Source: Acidimicrobiaceae bacterium (GTDB lineage Bacteria > Actinomycetota > Acidimicrobiia > Acidimicrobiales > RAAP-2). From it: a stretch of 53,710 nucleotides of DNA. Within the stretch, counting starts at the first letter, position 1, and each line of letters opens with the position of its first letter. A program made the position numbers and the translations under genes. The notes beneath the pieces were generated by a model. The model saw nothing but the letters and a program-made list of their open reading frames with translations, had not been told where the DNA came from and made no database searches. The stretch spans positions 1 through 53,710 of the forward strand of contig DAHUYG010000031.1 in assembly GCA_027315315.1 (NCBI GenBank), given 5' to 3'. Of this stretch, positions 52,819-53,710 are shown piece after piece.

Positions 52819-53710
52819 GGGGGCGCCGGGGCGGGCCCGGACGCCGCGGGGGCGGGGGCGGGATCGGCAGGCCGATCAGCTTGGCGAGCTCGGGCACAGC
52901 GCCGGCCGCCTTGCGCGATGCGTCGCGCGCCGCCTCGGCGTCGGGGATGCCGGCGGGCTTCACGGTCCTGCGCACCGGGGACTCGAGCACCGCCTCCAAG
53001 AGCGCGAGCCAGTCGTCAAGCGCGAGCTCGGCGGTCATCGCCGCGCTCGCGGCCTGGGCGAGGCGCACGGCGAGCTCGGCCGGGCAGCGGGTCGACATCT
53101 CGGGGGGCCTGGCCGACACCCGCAGGGCGTCGAGGACCCGGCCCGAATCGATCGCCGACACGATCCGGTGCTCCCATTCGTCTCGCAGCGCGTTGACGCG
53201 TTCGTTCAGGCTGTCCTGGAGCGACTTGGCGAGGCCCCGGGCATCCTCGTCGAGCGAGACCGTGCGGGAGGCCGCCACGACTGCTCGCAGCTCGCGCAGG
53301 CGAATCGACTTGCCGGCGTTCTGGGCGGCGGTTGCCCGGTCCTTCCACGCGGCGAGGTTCACGAGCGGGAGCAGTTCCTCGGCCATGGCGAGGAGCGCGT
53401 CGGCGGCGACCGCGGGTTGCCCGGCCGCCTTCGCCGTTGCGTTCTGTTCGTTGATTGCCTGGCGCACGGCCGGAATCCCACCACGCAGGAGCTGCTCGGC
53501 CACCGGGAGCTGCTCGGGCCGGAGCGCGGCCAGCGCAGCGTTGCGATGGACCGCGGCGATGCTCGGGCGGAGGTCCCGGCGCCCGCGCTCGGGACGGTCG
53601 CGCCCGGGCTCACGGGCCCCCTCGCGTGCGGCGGGTCGTCGCGAGCCGGGCCCTCCCTCGGGTCCGCGGCGCGGCGCCTCGCCCTCGCGACGCGGCCGGG
53701 CCTCGCCGTC
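52778..53710 (-). CDS. Unknown protein with disordered Arg/Pro/Gly-rich N-terminus (5' end beyond window)
   Basis: A minus-strand frame open to the right edge. The visible N-terminal part (53550-53710) encodes a low-complexity Arg/Glu/Gly/Pro segment, then a helical domain (NAALAALRPEQLPVAEQLLRGGIPAVRQAINEQN and LADDWLALLEAVLESPVRRTVKPAGIPDAEAARDASRKAAGAVPELAKLIG-like stretches) and a Pro-rich tail. The helical part has repeated Ala/Leu heptads; a nucleic-acid-binding role is only a guess from the basic tail. An in-frame ATG at 53503 could start a shorter 241-residue form, but coding character continues upstream. Family not recognised. Confidence 0.65.
   Translation of the reverse strand, partial: DGEARPRREGEAPRRGPEGGPGSRRPAAREGAREPGRDRPERGRRDLRPSIAAVHRNAALAALRPEQLPVAEQLLRGGIPAVRQAINEQNATAKAAGQPAVAADALLAMAEELLPLVNLAAWKDRATAAQNAGKSIRLRELRAVVAASRTVSLDEDARGLAKSLQDSLNERVNALRDEWEHRIVSAIDSGRVLDALRVSARPPEMSTRCPAELAVRLAQAASAAMTAELALDDWLALLEAVLESPVRRTVKPAGIPDAEAARDASRKAAGAVPELAKLIGLPIPPPPPRRPGPPRRPLSPTSGGGSTAAP

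Noticed and set aside
1..53710. CRISPR arrays, tRNA/rRNA genes and insertion sequences
   Set aside because: No regularly spaced direct repeats, no cloverleaf-like sequence and no transposase-like frame were noticed on either strand; a dedicated scan was not possible.

Overview
The window is uniformly coding-dense, high-GC actinobacterial chromosome. A Pup-proteasome locus (arc, dop, pup, prcB, prcA, pafA), coenzyme F420 synthesis (fbiC), an F420-type luciferase-like oxidoreductase, an MDMPI-like (mycothiol-associated) protein, a DUF4193 protein and a ChrB-like protein all point to Actinomycetota. The mix (tricorn protease beside a Pup-proteasome, a choice-of-anchor Q beta-helix surface protein, a double-length ThyX-like protein) suggests an Acidimicrobiia-like lineage rather than a mycobacterium or streptomycete. 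That assignment is inference. I see no insertion sequence, integrase, CRISPR array, tRNA or rRNA.

Layout. 1-2116: 3' part of a large secreted beta-helix/FN3 protein (minus strand, running off the left edge) and a lower-GC intergenic stretch. 2117-6259 (minus): thiO-thiS, a secreted LppX-like protein, bluB, an F420-type oxidoreductase and a small unknown protein. 6454-12586 (plus): glutamate synthase gltB-gltD with a hairpin-containing leader. 12605-15104: an MDMPI-like protein, a two-gene membrane operon and, divergently, a chrB-like gene behind a perfect palindrome. 15160-19523 (minus): tricorn protease and a transglycosylase/NlpC-P60 wall hydrolase. 19597-21443 (plus): acyl-CoA synthetase plus a small helical protein. 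21440-32578 (minus): one long overlapping operon tkt-tal-pgi-gnd-zwf-pgl-fbiC-LOG. 32677-34772 (plus): thioesterase, three small (mostly membrane) proteins and trmI. 34756-36079 (minus): ferredoxin and an alpha/beta hydrolase. 36292-42758 (plus): the complete Pup-proteasome system. 42806-50926 (plus): signal peptidase I, secreted S15/CocE hydrolase, tatB-tatC, a HelY-type helicase and the duplicated ThyX-like protein. 51307-52818 (plus): DUF4193 zinc-ribbon protein, a small unknown and a GNAT acetyltransferase. 52778-53710 (minus): partial unknown protein.

How it works together. The sugar-phosphate operon supplies NADPH, pentoses and glucose-6-phosphate and ends in fbiC, which makes the deazaflavin chromophore F0 of F420; glucose-6-phosphate is the classical electron donor for F420, so the linkage makes metabolic sense. 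Arc unfolds pupylated substrates into PrcBA; PafA ligates Pup after Dop deamidates its C-terminal Gln. Compared with mycobacteria, the pafA...tat-helY order is kept but pafB and pafC are absent from the interval.

A recurring promoter grammar is visible. At least nine genes have a TAnnnT hexamer, usually preceded by G, only 6-9 nt before an ATG or GTG and no Shine-Dalgarno sequence, which predicts leaderless mRNAs. Operon-internal genes instead use 1-4 nt stop/start overlaps. The strongest unusual protein is the ThyX-like one, whose two halves each keep a different part of the ThyX signature.
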